A stretch of DNA of 12,435 nt from contig CAYVTZ010000065.1 in assembly GCA_964454685.1 (NCBI GenBank), forward strand, positions 1 to 12,435, in the 5' to 3' direction. The notes under the pieces were generated by a model that was not told the DNA's origin, made no database searches, and worked only from the letters and a program-made list of their open reading frames with translations. The stretch comes from CAYVTZ01 sp964454685. Its GTDB lineage: Bacteria > Bacillota > Clostridia > Christensenellales > Christensenellaceae. Positions 1-10,076 of the stretch are shown in pieces. The position numbers and the translations under genes are program-made. The first letter of the stretch is position 1; each line of letters starts with the position of its first letter.

Positions 1-380
1 AAAACGCATCCACGCCTTCCGAAGAAACGGAGCGTGAAATGCTGGACGTATACACCGAGCGTTACGGTGAGGAGAATGCGCAATTTTTGCTGGAAGCGGA
101 ATTGACGGAGAACTATGACCGCTGTGCGTACATCACATGGCCGGAACTTAGCTTTCCGGAGTATGAGGCATACACGCGCCGCGCCGCGCAATTTAAGGGC
201 TGGGAGTTTGACCTCGTGCAGGGCGACAGCAGTTGGATGCGCGACTTTTTTGACGGAAACTGGGATGCGGAGCGATTTCTCGTGGTGCAGCCCGGAGAAG
301 TGGTGGCGGCGGATTATGATGATCCGCACGGCATCATCTGTGCGAGATGTGCACACCAGAGTGGGGCAAAAGCTGATTAA
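1..380 (+). CDS. DUF1638-like protein, C-terminal part (5' truncated by window edge)
   Basis: The reading frame is open from the left edge (first full codon at 3) to the TAA at 378-380, so this is the C-terminal 125 or so residues of a longer protein; the ATG at 39 is probably internal. The visible part has the pattern I associate with DUF1638: an ERYGEENAQFLLE-type helix, a NYDRCAYITW strand, a GWEFDLVQGDSSWMRDFFDG segment, then NWDAERFLVVQPGE near the end. DUF1638 proteins occur in Clostridia and methanogens, often near corrinoid methyltransferase genes, and their biochemical role is unsettled. The family call is from memory of the motif order. No membrane segment is visible. A strong but orphan Shine-Dalgarno sequence (381-387) follows the stop, and then the rpoB promoter, so this gene is likely a separate transcription unit. 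The upstream gene content is unknown. Confidence 0.7.
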   Translation, partial: NASTPSEETEREMLDVYTERYGEENAQFLLEAELTENYDRCAYITWPELSFPEYEAYTRRAAQFKGWEFDLVQGDSSWMRDFFDGNWDAERFLVVQPGEVVAADYDDPHGIICARCAHQSGAKAD

Positions 381-387
381 AGGAGGA
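381..387 (+). promoter_or_regulatory. Orphan Shine-Dalgarno-like sequence
   Basis: AGGAGGA directly follows the TAA of the DUF1638-like gene. The only ATG within reach is at 404, 16 nt downstream, opening an eight-codon frame (MLDSLRNL, 404-430) that overlaps the rpoB promoter. No real gene follows it, so it is either a remnant of a lost downstream gene or a chance purine run. Confidence 0.35.
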
Positions 388-407
388 AAAAATCAGAAAA
401 TTGATGC

Positions 408-436
408 TTGACAGCTTGCGAAACTTGTGATAACAT
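408..436 (+). promoter_or_regulatory. Sigma-A-type promoter of rpoBC
   Basis: A perfect -35 box TTGACA (408-413) is followed by a 17-nt spacer and the -10 box TAACAT (431-436, four of six consensus positions), with an extended -10 TG at 428-429. The predicted transcript start is near 443. It is the only near-consensus promoter in the 212-nt gap before rpoB, so rpoBC probably has its own promoter here rather than depending only on read-through. The -35 box sits in the decamer ATGCTTGACA, which recurs in the promoter upstream of rplGB. Confidence 0.8.
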
Positions 437-442
437 AGTAAA

Positions 443-592
443 CTGCATTAGCATGGATATAATGCGGTGTTTTGTCGTTATCTTTGGATACGCAAGGCGC
501 GTATCTGCGCAGGCAAAAGATGGAACAATCGCATTATGATGCGGTGAAAGCGGTTATCAAGTACATTTTAAATATAGGAGTTGTTGTAGAGT
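443..592 (+). promoter_or_regulatory. Structured 5' leader of rpoB with competing hairpins
   Basis: Four segments can pair in alternative ways. A (443-450) pairs with B (460-467): 8 bp including one G-U, 9-nt loop. B pairs with C in a long stem, 458-468 with 528-538: 11 bp including two G-U. C (530-534) pairs with D (539-543): 5 bp, 4-nt loop. A:B plus C:D excludes B:C. Inside the B:C stem lie a further pairing of 477-485 with 516-526 (two-nt bulge) and a perfect 7-bp hairpin, 487-493 with 499-505. The A:B hairpin starts at the predicted transcript start and is followed by a T-rich stretch (470-485). The rpoB Shine-Dalgarno AGGAG is at 576-580. What is seen is pairing potential; regulation, RNase processing or 5'-end stabilisation are inferences. 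I recognise no known riboswitch. Confidence 0.5.
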
Positions 593-4345
<3,753 letters not shown>

Positions 4346-4388
4346 GAGACACGAGTGAAGATGGAACATTTTTTTGAGATAGAAAGAG

Positions 4389-4395
4389 GGAGGAG
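4389..4395 (+). promoter_or_regulatory. Ribosome binding site selecting the TTG start of rpoC
   Basis: GGAGGAG lies 6-8 nt before the TTG at 4402. No ATG in frame near this position would preserve the conserved N-terminus, so this site supports TTG initiation. Confidence 0.75.
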
Positions 4396-4401
4396 TTTGC
4401 T

Positions 4402-7400
4402 TTGTTTGAACTCAACACGTTTGATTCGATACAGATAGGGCTGGCGTCGCCGGAGAAGATCCGCGAATGGTCGAGAGGGGAAGTTAAAAAACCCGAGACC
4501 ATCAACTATCGCACGCTCAAGCCGGAAAAAGACGGCTTGTTCTGTGAACGCATTTTCGGGCCGACAAAGGACTGGGAGTGCCATTGCGGACGCTATAAGC
4601 GCATTCGCTACAAGGGAATCATCTGCGAAAAGTGCGGCGTGGAAGTGACGCGCTCGAAGGTGCGCCGTGAACGCATGGGGCACATTGAGCTGGCAGCGCC
4701 GGTTTCGCACATTTGGTATTTTAAAGGCATTCCGTCCCGCATGGGTCTTTTGCTGGATATGTCGCCGCGTTCGCTGGAGAAAGTGTTGTACTTTGCCGCA
4801 TTCGTTGTGACCAATCCGGGCGAAACGCCGCTGGAATACAAGCAGCTTTTGACGGATAAAGAATATCGCGAGGCACAGAGCCGCTTTGGCGATACTTCAT
4901 TTGATGCGGGCATGGGCGCGGAAGCGGTCAAGATACTGCTCAAGCAGGTGGAGCTGGAAAAAGAATCCAAAGAATTGAAGGAAGAGCTGAAAACGTGCAC
5001 CGGACAAAAGCGTGTGCGCGCCATTAAGCGTTTGGAAGTGGTAGAGGCGTTCCGCCAGTCCGGAAATAAGCCGGAATGGCTGATTATGGACGTGATTCCT
5101 GTCATTCCGCCGGAACTGCGCCCGATGGTGCAGCTGGACGGCGGTCGTTTTGCGACCTCCGACCTCAATGATTTGTATCGTCGTGTGATCAACCGCAACA
5201 ATCGTTTGTATCGTTTGCTGCAACTGCGCGCGCCGGACATCATTGTGCGCAACGAGAAGCGTATGCTGCAAGAAGCGGTGGATGCGCTGATTGACAACGG
5301 CAGACGCGGCAGACCGGTTACAGGCCCCGGCAACCGTCCGCTCAAGTCGCTTTCTGACATGCTGCGCGGCAAGCAGGGACGTTTCCGTCAGAACTTGCTG
5401 GGTAAGCGCGTGGACTATTCCGGTCGTAGCGTTATCGTGGTTGGCCCTGAACTGAAAATGTATCAGTGCGGGTTGCCCAAAGAGATGGCGTTGGAATTGT
5501 TCAAGCCGTTTGTGATGAAAAAGCTGGTGCAGGAAGGATTTGCGCACAACATCAAATCTGCAAAGCGTATGGTGGAGAAGGTGCGTCCCGAAGTGTGGGA
5601 TGTGCTGGAAGATGTGATCAAGGGGCATCCGGTGCTCCTGAACCGCGCACCAACGCTGCATAGACTGGGCATTCAGGCGTTTGAACCGACACTGGTGGAA
5701 GGACGCGCGCTCAAGCTGCATCCGTTGGTTTGTACGGCATACAATGCCGACTTTGACGGCGACCAGATGGCTGTGCACGTTCCGCTTTCGGTGGAAGCGC
5801 AGGCGGAAGCACGTTTCCTGATGCTGGCTGCAAACAACATTTTGAAGCCGCAGGACGGTAAGCCGGTTGTTTCGCCGACGCAGGATATGGTTATCGGATC
5901 GTACTACCTGACCATTCACCGTGAAGGCGCGAAGGGCGAGGGCAGCGTATTCTCCTCACCGGATGAGGCCGTGCTGGCGTACTCCACCGGAAGCGTGGAC
6001 TTGCAGGCGATGGTTAAAATTCGCGTCACCAAAGAGGTGGATGGCGAGATGAAAACGGGTATCATCGAGACCACGACAGGTCGCGTGATCTTCAACTCGG
6101 CCGTGCCGCAGAATTTAGGGTATATGGATCGCTCCAACCCGGAGAACGAGTTAAAATTCGAGGTGGATTGCCTCGTTGATAAGAAACAATTAGGAAAAAT
6201 CGTCGATTTGTGCTTCCTGAAGCTGGGGCCGACGCAGACCTCGCACGTGCTGGATGAAATCAAGCAGCTTGGCTTCCACTATTCTACTGTGGGCGCCGTG
6301 ACGGTCAGCGTTTCGGACATCAAAATTCCGCCGGCGAAAAAGGAACTCATCGATGAGGCCGAAAGACACGTTGTGGAGATCGAAAAGCGGTATCGCCGCG
6401 GTTTCCTGACGGCAAAGGAACGTAAGGAAAAGGCAGTCAAGGTTTGGAAAGAGACGACGGACAAGGTGACCTCTGCTTTGATGAACGGCATGGATGCGTT
6501 CAACCCCATCTACATGATGGCGAACTCCGGTGCCCGTGGTTCGGTGAACCAGATTCGTCAGTTGGGTGGTATGCGCGGACTGATGGCTGACCCGAACGGT
6601 GAAATCATCGAGATTCCGATTCGCGCAAACTTCCGTGAGGGCTTGACCGTGCTTGAATTCTTTATCTCGACGCATGGCGCGCGTAAAGGATTGGCGGATA
6701 CGGCGCTGAGAACGGCGGACTCCGGTTACTTGACGCGTCGTTTGGTTGACGTATCGCATAATGTGATTGTGCGCGATATCGACTGCTTTGAGACATTGGG
6801 CGAGCAGGTGCAGGGTATCCCCATCAAGAACCTGATGCATGGGAAAGAGACCATTGAGCCGTTGGCGGATCGGATTCGCGGACGTTATACATCGCAGGAT
6901 CTGGTTGATCCCAAGACGGGTGAATTGATTCTGAAAGCAAATGAAATGATTCATGCGGACACGCTGAAAAAGATCGCGGACGCAGGCATCGACACGGTAC
7001 ACATTCGTTCGGTGTTCACCTGCAAGAGCGAGCACGGTGTGTGTGCGAAATGCTACGGTGCCAATATGGCGACGGGCAACCCTGTGGACATCGGCGAGGC
7101 GGTGGGCGTTATCGCGGCGCAATCCATCGGTGAGCCCGGTACGCAGCTTACGATGAGAACATTCCATACCGGCGGTGTTGCCGGCGGCGATATCACGCAG
7201 GGTCTTCCACGTGTCGAGGAATTGTTTGAGGCGAGAAAGCCGCGTGGACTTGCGGTGATTTCTGAAATCGCAGGTAGCGTGACGATTAGCGATACCGTGA
7301 AAAAGCGTGAAATTACAGTAGCGAATGAATCCGGCGAAGCGAAATCGTATCTGATTCCTTACGGATCGCGCATGGTAGTTGCGGATGGAGATGCAATCGA

Positions 7401-7965
7401 GGCGGGCGACGAGCTGACCGAAGGTTCCATCAACCCCAACGACATCTTGAAAATCAAGGGCGTGAAAGGCGTGCAGGAATATCTGCTCAAGGAAGTGCAG
7501 ATGGTGTATCGCATGCAGGGCGTTGAGATTTCCGACAAGCACTTGGAAGTTATTGTGCGTCAGATGCTCAAAAAATGTAAGATTGAGGATTCCGGCGATA
7601 CGACGATGCTGCCGGGTGAACTGGTGGATATCTTCCGCTTTGACAAAGAAAATGAAAAAATGCTGGCGGAGGGCTTGCAGCCTGCGACGGCTTCGCGTGT
7701 GCTGCTGGGTATCACGAAGGCTTCGCTTTCTACAAACAGCTTCCTTTCGGCAGCTTCCTTCCAGGAGACCACGCGCGTATTGACCGAGGCTGCCATCAAA
7801 GGCAAGGTGGATCCGCTGCTGGGGCTGAAAGAGAACATCATCATTGGAAAACTGATTCCTGCCGGAACAGGCATGAAGCGGTATAAAAACATTGACGTGA
7901 TTTCCAACGTGGTAAACGATGAAGTGGCGATGCAGATTGATGCAAGCATTGGTGAGAGTCTGTAA
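4402..7965 (+). CDS. rpoC: DNA-directed RNA polymerase subunit beta'
   Basis: RpoC contributes the clamp, bridge helix, trigger loop and catalytic magnesium site of RNA polymerase. The 1187-residue protein aligns along its whole length with Firmicutes beta' (B. subtilis is about 1199 from memory). The N-terminal zinc site is C60, C62, C75 and C78; the catalytic NADFDGD motif is at 448-454 (D450, D452, D454); the second zinc site is C795, C874, C881 and C884. GAVGVIAAQSIGEPGTQLT-like trigger-loop sequence and the FHTGGVAGGDITQGLPRVEE segment follow. There is no large lineage-specific insertion in the trigger loop, as in other Gram-positives. The start is TTG, fixed by a GGAGGAG 6-8 nt upstream and by the conserved FELNTFDSIQIGLASPEKIR N-terminus. 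It lies 56 nt after rpoB with no terminator between, so the two are co-transcribed. The C-terminus (SIGESL) is a little shorter than in Bacillus. Confidence 0.98.
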   Translation: MFELNTFDSIQIGLASPEKIREWSRGEVKKPETINYRTLKPEKDGLFCERIFGPTKDWECHCGRYKRIRYKGIICEKCGVEVTRSKVRRERMGHIELAAPVSHIWYFKGIPSRMGLLLDMSPRSLEKVLYFAAFVVTNPGETPLEYKQLLTDKEYREAQSRFGDTSFDAGMGAEAVKILLKQVELEKESKELKEELKTCTGQKRVRAIKRLEVVEAFRQSGNKPEWLIMDVIPVIPPELRPMVQLDGGRFATSDLNDLYRRVINRNNRLYRLLQLRAPDIIVRNEKRMLQEAVDALIDNGRRGRPVTGPGNRPLKSLSDMLRGKQGRFRQNLLGKRVDYSGRSVIVVGPELKMYQCGLPKEMALELFKPFVMKKLVQEGFAHNIKSAKRMVEKVRPEVWDVLEDVIKGHPVLLNRAPTLHRLGIQAFEPTLVEGRALKLHPLVCTAYNADFDGDQMAVHVPLSVEAQAEARFLMLAANNILKPQDGKPVVSPTQDMVIGSYYLTIHREGAKGEGSVFSSPDEAVLAYSTGSVDLQAMVKIRVTKEVDGEMKTGIIETTTGRVIFNSAVPQNLGYMDRSNPENELKFEVDCLVDKKQLGKIVDLCFLKLGPTQTSHVLDEIKQLGFHYSTVGAVTVSVSDIKIPPAKKELIDEAERHVVEIEKRYRRGFLTAKERKEKAVKVWKETTDKVTSALMNGMDAFNPIYMMANSGARGSVNQIRQLGGMRGLMADPNGEIIEIPIRANFREGLTVLEFFISTHGARKGLADTALRTADSGYLTRRLVDVSHNVIVRDIDCFETLGEQVQGIPIKNLMHGKETIEPLADRIRGRYTSQDLVDPKTGELILKANEMIHADTLKKIADAGIDTVHIRSVFTCKSEHGVCAKCYGANMATGNPVDIGEAVGVIAAQSIGEPGTQLTMRTFHTGGVAGGDITQGLPRVEELFEARKPRGLAVISEIAGSVTISDTVKKREITVANESGEAKSYLIPYGSRMVVADGDAIEAGDELTEGSINPNDILKIKGVKGVQEYLLKEVQMVYRMQGVEISDKHLEVIVRQMLKKCKIEDSGDTTMLPGELVDIFRFDKENEKMLAEGLQPATASRVLLGITKASLSTNSFLSAASFQETTRVLTEAAIKGKVDPLLGLKENIIIGKLIPAGTGMKRYKNIDVISNVVNDEVAMQIDASIGESL

Positions 7966-7972
7966 CAGAAAT

Positions 7973-7978
7973 AGGAGG
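7973..7978 (+). promoter_or_regulatory. Ribosome binding site selecting the GTG start at 7987
   Basis: AGGAGG lies 8 nt before the GTG at 7987 and 8 nt after the rpoC stop. The spacing is ideal, which supports GTG initiation and translation of the unrecognised membrane protein as a genuine gene. Confidence 0.8.
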
Positions 7979-7986
7979 AGACAAGC

Positions 7987-8766
7987 GTGAGTGAACAAAC
8001 GTCCCGCGAAGACCTGATTCGTAAGGACTGTGAGATTGCGGGCAGTAATCTGTGCTACTGGCTGGACAAGTCCGGATGTCACGACTGCTATCTGGCTGGC
8101 AAAAAGAAAGAAGAACGTGAAAGAGCAGCCGCGAACTGGGAAGTGACACTCTCGCTGCTGCCAAAGGATGTGGACGCGCTGCACGAGCGCAGCGAATGCC
8201 AATTTTGCAAGGACGAGCCGCGGCCTGCGGACGGATATGCAATGGTGGAGATGGCGCACCCGGAACCATATTATGAAAAAGGTATGTTTTTCGGGATAGG
8301 CAAGAAGGTGCGCACTCCTGTGGGATCGCTGGTATCCTTGCAGATGTCGGTCTGCCCGACCTGTCGCAAGGCGTTTCGTATGGGCGATGTATGGCAGCTT
8401 GGCGTTTTTCTTGGTATGCTGGCACTTTCGCTGGTACTGATCATGATTCCGTCGATCTATTTGGCGATGGCTTCCGTGAATGTGCTGATTCCCATTGCGT
8501 TTGTGGTGGTGATGACGGTGGCGGGGTATTTGCTGGGCAAGAACCTTTCCATGGCACACTGGCGCAAGATCAAGCATAAGGTGAAGGTGAATCTGGCTGA
8601 AATCCCCGAAGTTGAGGAGATGCTGGGGAAGGGATGGTTTTTCTTCCAGATTAACAACGGGATGCCGCGCGTATTCTTTAACAAGAAGAAAAACTATGAA
8701 CGGTTGCGCAAACCGGTGGAACCGTGCGAGGAAGATGAAGTTATGCTTGACAATATCAACATTTAA
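7987..8766 (+). CDS. Unrecognised Cys-rich membrane protein with zinc-ribbon-like Cys pairs
   Basis: I do not recognise this 259-residue protein. Visible features in order: an N-terminal Cys cluster (C15, C23, C31, C34; the last two as GCHDC), a charged region rich in Lys, Arg and Glu (39-50), a CQFC pair at C71 and C74, a CPTC pair at C123 and C126, two hydrophobic segments (about 138-160 and 164-184) joined by a very short loop, and a basic then acidic C-terminal region containing a GWFFFQINNGMPRVFF stretch. The two CxxC pairs about 50 residues apart suggest a zinc ribbon; this is inference. Basic residues flank both membrane segments, which suggests that both ends are cytoplasmic, with a membrane hairpin. 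GTG is chosen because of an AGGAGG 8 nt upstream. The gap to rpoC is only 21 nt with no terminator, so it is probably co-transcribed with rpoBC. Its 3' end overlaps the -35 box of the next promoter. No signal peptide is seen. A role in placing or regulating transcription or translation machinery would be speculation. Confidence 0.88.
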   Translation: MSEQTSREDLIRKDCEIAGSNLCYWLDKSGCHDCYLAGKKKEERERAAANWEVTLSLLPKDVDALHERSECQFCKDEPRPADGYAMVEMAHPEPYYEKGMFFGIGKKVRTPVGSLVSLQMSVCPTCRKAFRMGDVWQLGVFLGMLALSLVLIMIPSIYLAMASVNVLIPIAFVVVMTVAGYLLGKNLSMAHWRKIKHKVKVNLAEIPEVEEMLGKGWFFFQINNGMPRVFFNKKKNYERLRKPVEPCEEDEVMLDNINI

Positions 8767-8776
8767 GTGATATTAT
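8747..8776 (+). promoter_or_regulatory. Sigma-A-type promoter of the rplGB-rpsLG-fusA-tuf segment
   Basis: TTGACA (8747-8752) is perfect. An 18-nt spacer separates it from TATTAT (8771-8776, five of six consensus positions), with an extended -10 TG at 8768-8769. The -35 box lies inside the last codons of the preceding gene and the stop codon falls in the spacer. The predicted start near 8783 gives a leader of only about 24 nt before rplGB. Like the rpoB promoter it carries ATGCTTGACA and a TGA immediately before the -10 box. Confidence 0.8.
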
Positions 8777-8806
8777 ATTTAGGCGTGCTTTTGGGTGCAA
8801 TGTTAG

Positions 8807-9058
8807 ATGGATGAAATGATTCAGCTTGCAAAAGCAGAGAAAGTCGTGGGTCTCAAGCAGGTTGTGCGGGCGGCCCATGAGGGAAAAGTATGCGTGGTGT
8901 TTATCGCGCGCGACGCACAGGTTCATTTAAAGGAACGTGTGGTGGACGCGGTGGGCGACAAGGACATCAAAGTGATATACGTGGAAACGATGAAAAAGCT
9001 GGGCGACGCCTGCGGTATTGATGTGGGTGCGGCCTGTGCGGGGATCATCGAAAGTTAA
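8807..9058 (+). CDS. rplGB: L7Ae/L30e-family ribosomal-type protein (YbxF-like)
   Basis: This 83-residue protein has the compact L7Ae/L30e/Gadd45 pattern: a VVGLKQVVRAAHEGKVCVVFIARDA N-terminal half and a C-terminal MKKLGDACGIDVGAACAGII half, closely resembling B. subtilis YbxF (about 82 residues). Proteins of this family bind kink-turn RNA; YbxF does so in vitro, but its cellular role is not firmly established. The position between rpoC and rpsL matches the Bacillus order, with one extra gene interposed here. ATG at 8807 is the likely start, but the Shine-Dalgarno is weak (GGTG at 8794-8797), and ATG at 8816, three codons in, is a possible alternative. A strong promoter lies just upstream. 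The stop codon overlaps the start of an 8-bp inverted repeat. Confidence 0.9.
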   Translation: MDEMIQLAKAEKVVGLKQVVRAAHEGKVCVVFIARDAQVHLKERVVDAVGDKDIKVIYVETMKKLGDACGIDVGAACAGIIES

Positions 9059-9083
9059 TCCTCCACGAGGGTTGCGGAGGATT
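9057..9083 (+). other. Inverted repeat overlapping the rplGB stop codon
   Basis: AATCCTCC (9057-9064) pairs perfectly with GGAGGATT (9076-9083), leaving an 11-nt loop. Loop bases GGTTG (9070-9074) can instead pair with CAACC (9085-9089), an alternative hairpin that leaves GGAGG in its loop. There is no T-run after either stem, so this is not a convincing intrinsic terminator. It could affect mRNA stability or rpsL expression. Confidence 0.55.
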
Positions 9084-9089
9084 TCAACC

Positions 9090-9186
9090 ATAAAATAATC
9101 GGAAAGTTCCGAGGGGATTGCCCTGTGAAAGCAGTCAACATGCTAGACAGCTTTGCGAGTTAATTATGAGAAAGGATGGTACAAAT
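9090..9186 (+). promoter_or_regulatory. Leader region of rpsL with small hairpins
   Basis: Short stems are seen at 9099-9103 with 9108-9112 (5 bp, AAGT loop), 9113-9116 with 9121-9124 (three G-C pairs and one G-U), and 9128-9132 with 9150-9154 (AAAGC with GCTTT). The rpsL Shine-Dalgarno AAAGGATGG is at 9171-9179. The segment 9140-9158 resembles the rpoB -35 region but lacks a -10 box. I recognise no known ribosomal-protein leader motif here. Confidence 0.35.
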
Positions 9187-9561
9187 ATGCCTACCATAAA
9201 CCAGTTGGTTAAAAGCGGCAGAAAAACGTTACAGACGAAATCAAATTCGCCTATTTTGAAGCAATGCCCTCAGAAGAGAGGTGTTTGCTTGGCGGTTAGA
9301 ACCATGACCCCCAAAAAGCCGAACTCCGCACTTCGTAAAATTGCGAGAGTACGCCTTGTAAACGGCATGGAAGGTACCGCATATATTCCGGGAATCGGTC
9401 ACAATTTGCAGGAGCATAGTGTGGTGCTGATTCGCGGCGGCAGAGTAAAAGACCTGCCGGGTGTCAGATATCATATCGTGCGCGGCGCGCTCGATACGGC
9501 TGGCGTGGCAAACAGAAAACAGGCAAGATCGTGCTATGGCGCGAAAATGCCTAAGAAATAA
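9187..9561 (+). CDS. rpsL: 30S ribosomal protein S12
   Basis: S12 lies at the decoding centre of the 30S subunit. The 124-residue protein has the diagnostic TPKKPNSALRK (41-51), GHNLQEHSVVLIRGGRVKDLPGVRYH (71-96) and VRGALDTAGV blocks. It can be aligned without gaps to E. coli S12 as I remember it and lacks the roughly 13-residue insertion found near residue 27 in Bacillus. K43, K44, K88 and P91 are intact, so streptomycin sensitivity is predicted; D89, the residue methylthiolated in some bacteria, is present. Unusual residues are L35 and A36 where Thr-Arg is nearly invariant, G63 for Val, and C116 for Lys. The ATG at 9187 gives the family MPTINQL start; frame extensions upstream are not homologous. 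It is 14 nt upstream of rpsG. Confidence 0.97.
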   Translation: MPTINQLVKSGRKTLQTKSNSPILKQCPQKRGVCLAVRTMTPKKPNSALRKIARVRLVNGMEGTAYIPGIGHNLQEHSVVLIRGGRVKDLPGVRYHIVRGALDTAGVANRKQARSCYGAKMPKK

Positions 9562-9575
9562 GAGGAGGAACTATT

Positions 9576-10046
9576 ATGCCTAGACGTGGTGGCGTTCCCA
9601 AACGCGAAGTAATAGCGGATCCTATCTATCAGAGCAAAGTTGTGACCAAGCTCATCAACCAGATTATGGTGGATGGCAAGCGCGGCACAGCGCAGCGGAT
9701 TTGCTACGATGCATTTGATATCATCAAAGAGAAATCCGGCAAGGAGGCGATTGAAGTATTCAACGCCTGCATGGAAAACATTATGCCGGTTTTGGAAGTA
9801 AAAGCACGCAGAGTCGGTGGTGCAACCTATCAGGTGCCGATCGAAGTGCGTCCGGAACGGAGACAGACGCTGGCGATTCGCTGGCTGAATACATTCTCCG
9901 GCAAGCGCAGCGAGCGCACGATGCGTGAGCGCCTTGCGAACGAGATTCTGGATGCGGCAAACAACACCGGAGCAAGCGTGAAGAAGAAGGAAGATATGCA
10001 CAAGATGGCAGAGGCCAACAAGGCATTTGCACATTACAGATGGTAA
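9576..10046 (+). CDS. rpsG: 30S ribosomal protein S7
   Basis: S7 nucleates assembly of the 30S head and lies near the E site and mRNA exit. The 156 residues match the length of the B. subtilis protein. Conserved blocks are MPRRGGVPKREV at the N-terminus, NIMPVLEVKARRVGGATYQV near 68-87, VEVRPERRQTLAIRWL, and the C-terminal NTGASVKKKEDMHKMAEANK stretch ending in AFAHYRW. ATG at 9576 has a strong AGGAGG 7 nt upstream. Spacing from rpsL is 14 nt, so translation is tightly coupled. In E. coli S7 represses its own operon by binding the rpsL-rpsG junction; here that junction is too short to show an equivalent structure. A long gap of 237 nt follows before fusA. Confidence 0.98.
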   Translation: MPRRGGVPKREVIADPIYQSKVVTKLINQIMVDGKRGTAQRICYDAFDIIKEKSGKEAIEVFNACMENIMPVLEVKARRVGGATYQVPIEVRPERRQTLAIRWLNTFSGKRSERTMRERLANEILDAANNTGASVKKKEDMHKMAEANKAFAHYRW

Positions 10047-10076
10047 ATCCTTTTTCATGAGAAGAATGCAGGGGCG

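Noticed and set aside
404..430. Eight-codon frame MLDSLRNL after a strong Shine-Dalgarno
   Set aside because: It overlaps the rpoB -35 and -10 boxes, lies upstream of the predicted transcript start, and its spacing from the Shine-Dalgarno (16 nt) is poor.
6190..8577. Very long open frame on the minus strand (about 795 codons) opposite rpoC and the next gene
   Set aside because: It lies opposite a full-length conserved rpoC, has a His/Arg-rich low-sense composition and no family motif; it reflects codon bias of the coding strand.
9057..9089. H-type pseudoknot at the rplGB stop
   Set aside because: With the full 8-bp first stem, the connecting loop of one nucleotide is too short; it is feasible only if that stem shrinks to about 5 bp. 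Reported as alternative folds instead.
9072..9099. Possible promoter TTGCGG - 16 nt - AATAAT before rpsL
   Set aside because: The -35 box is poor and the -10 lacks the first T; it overlaps the inverted repeat. Too weak to list.
9118..9186. N-terminal extension of rpsL from TTG 9118
   Set aside because: The extra 23 residues have no S12 homology, and the ATG at 9187 has its own Shine-Dalgarno and the family MPTINQL start.
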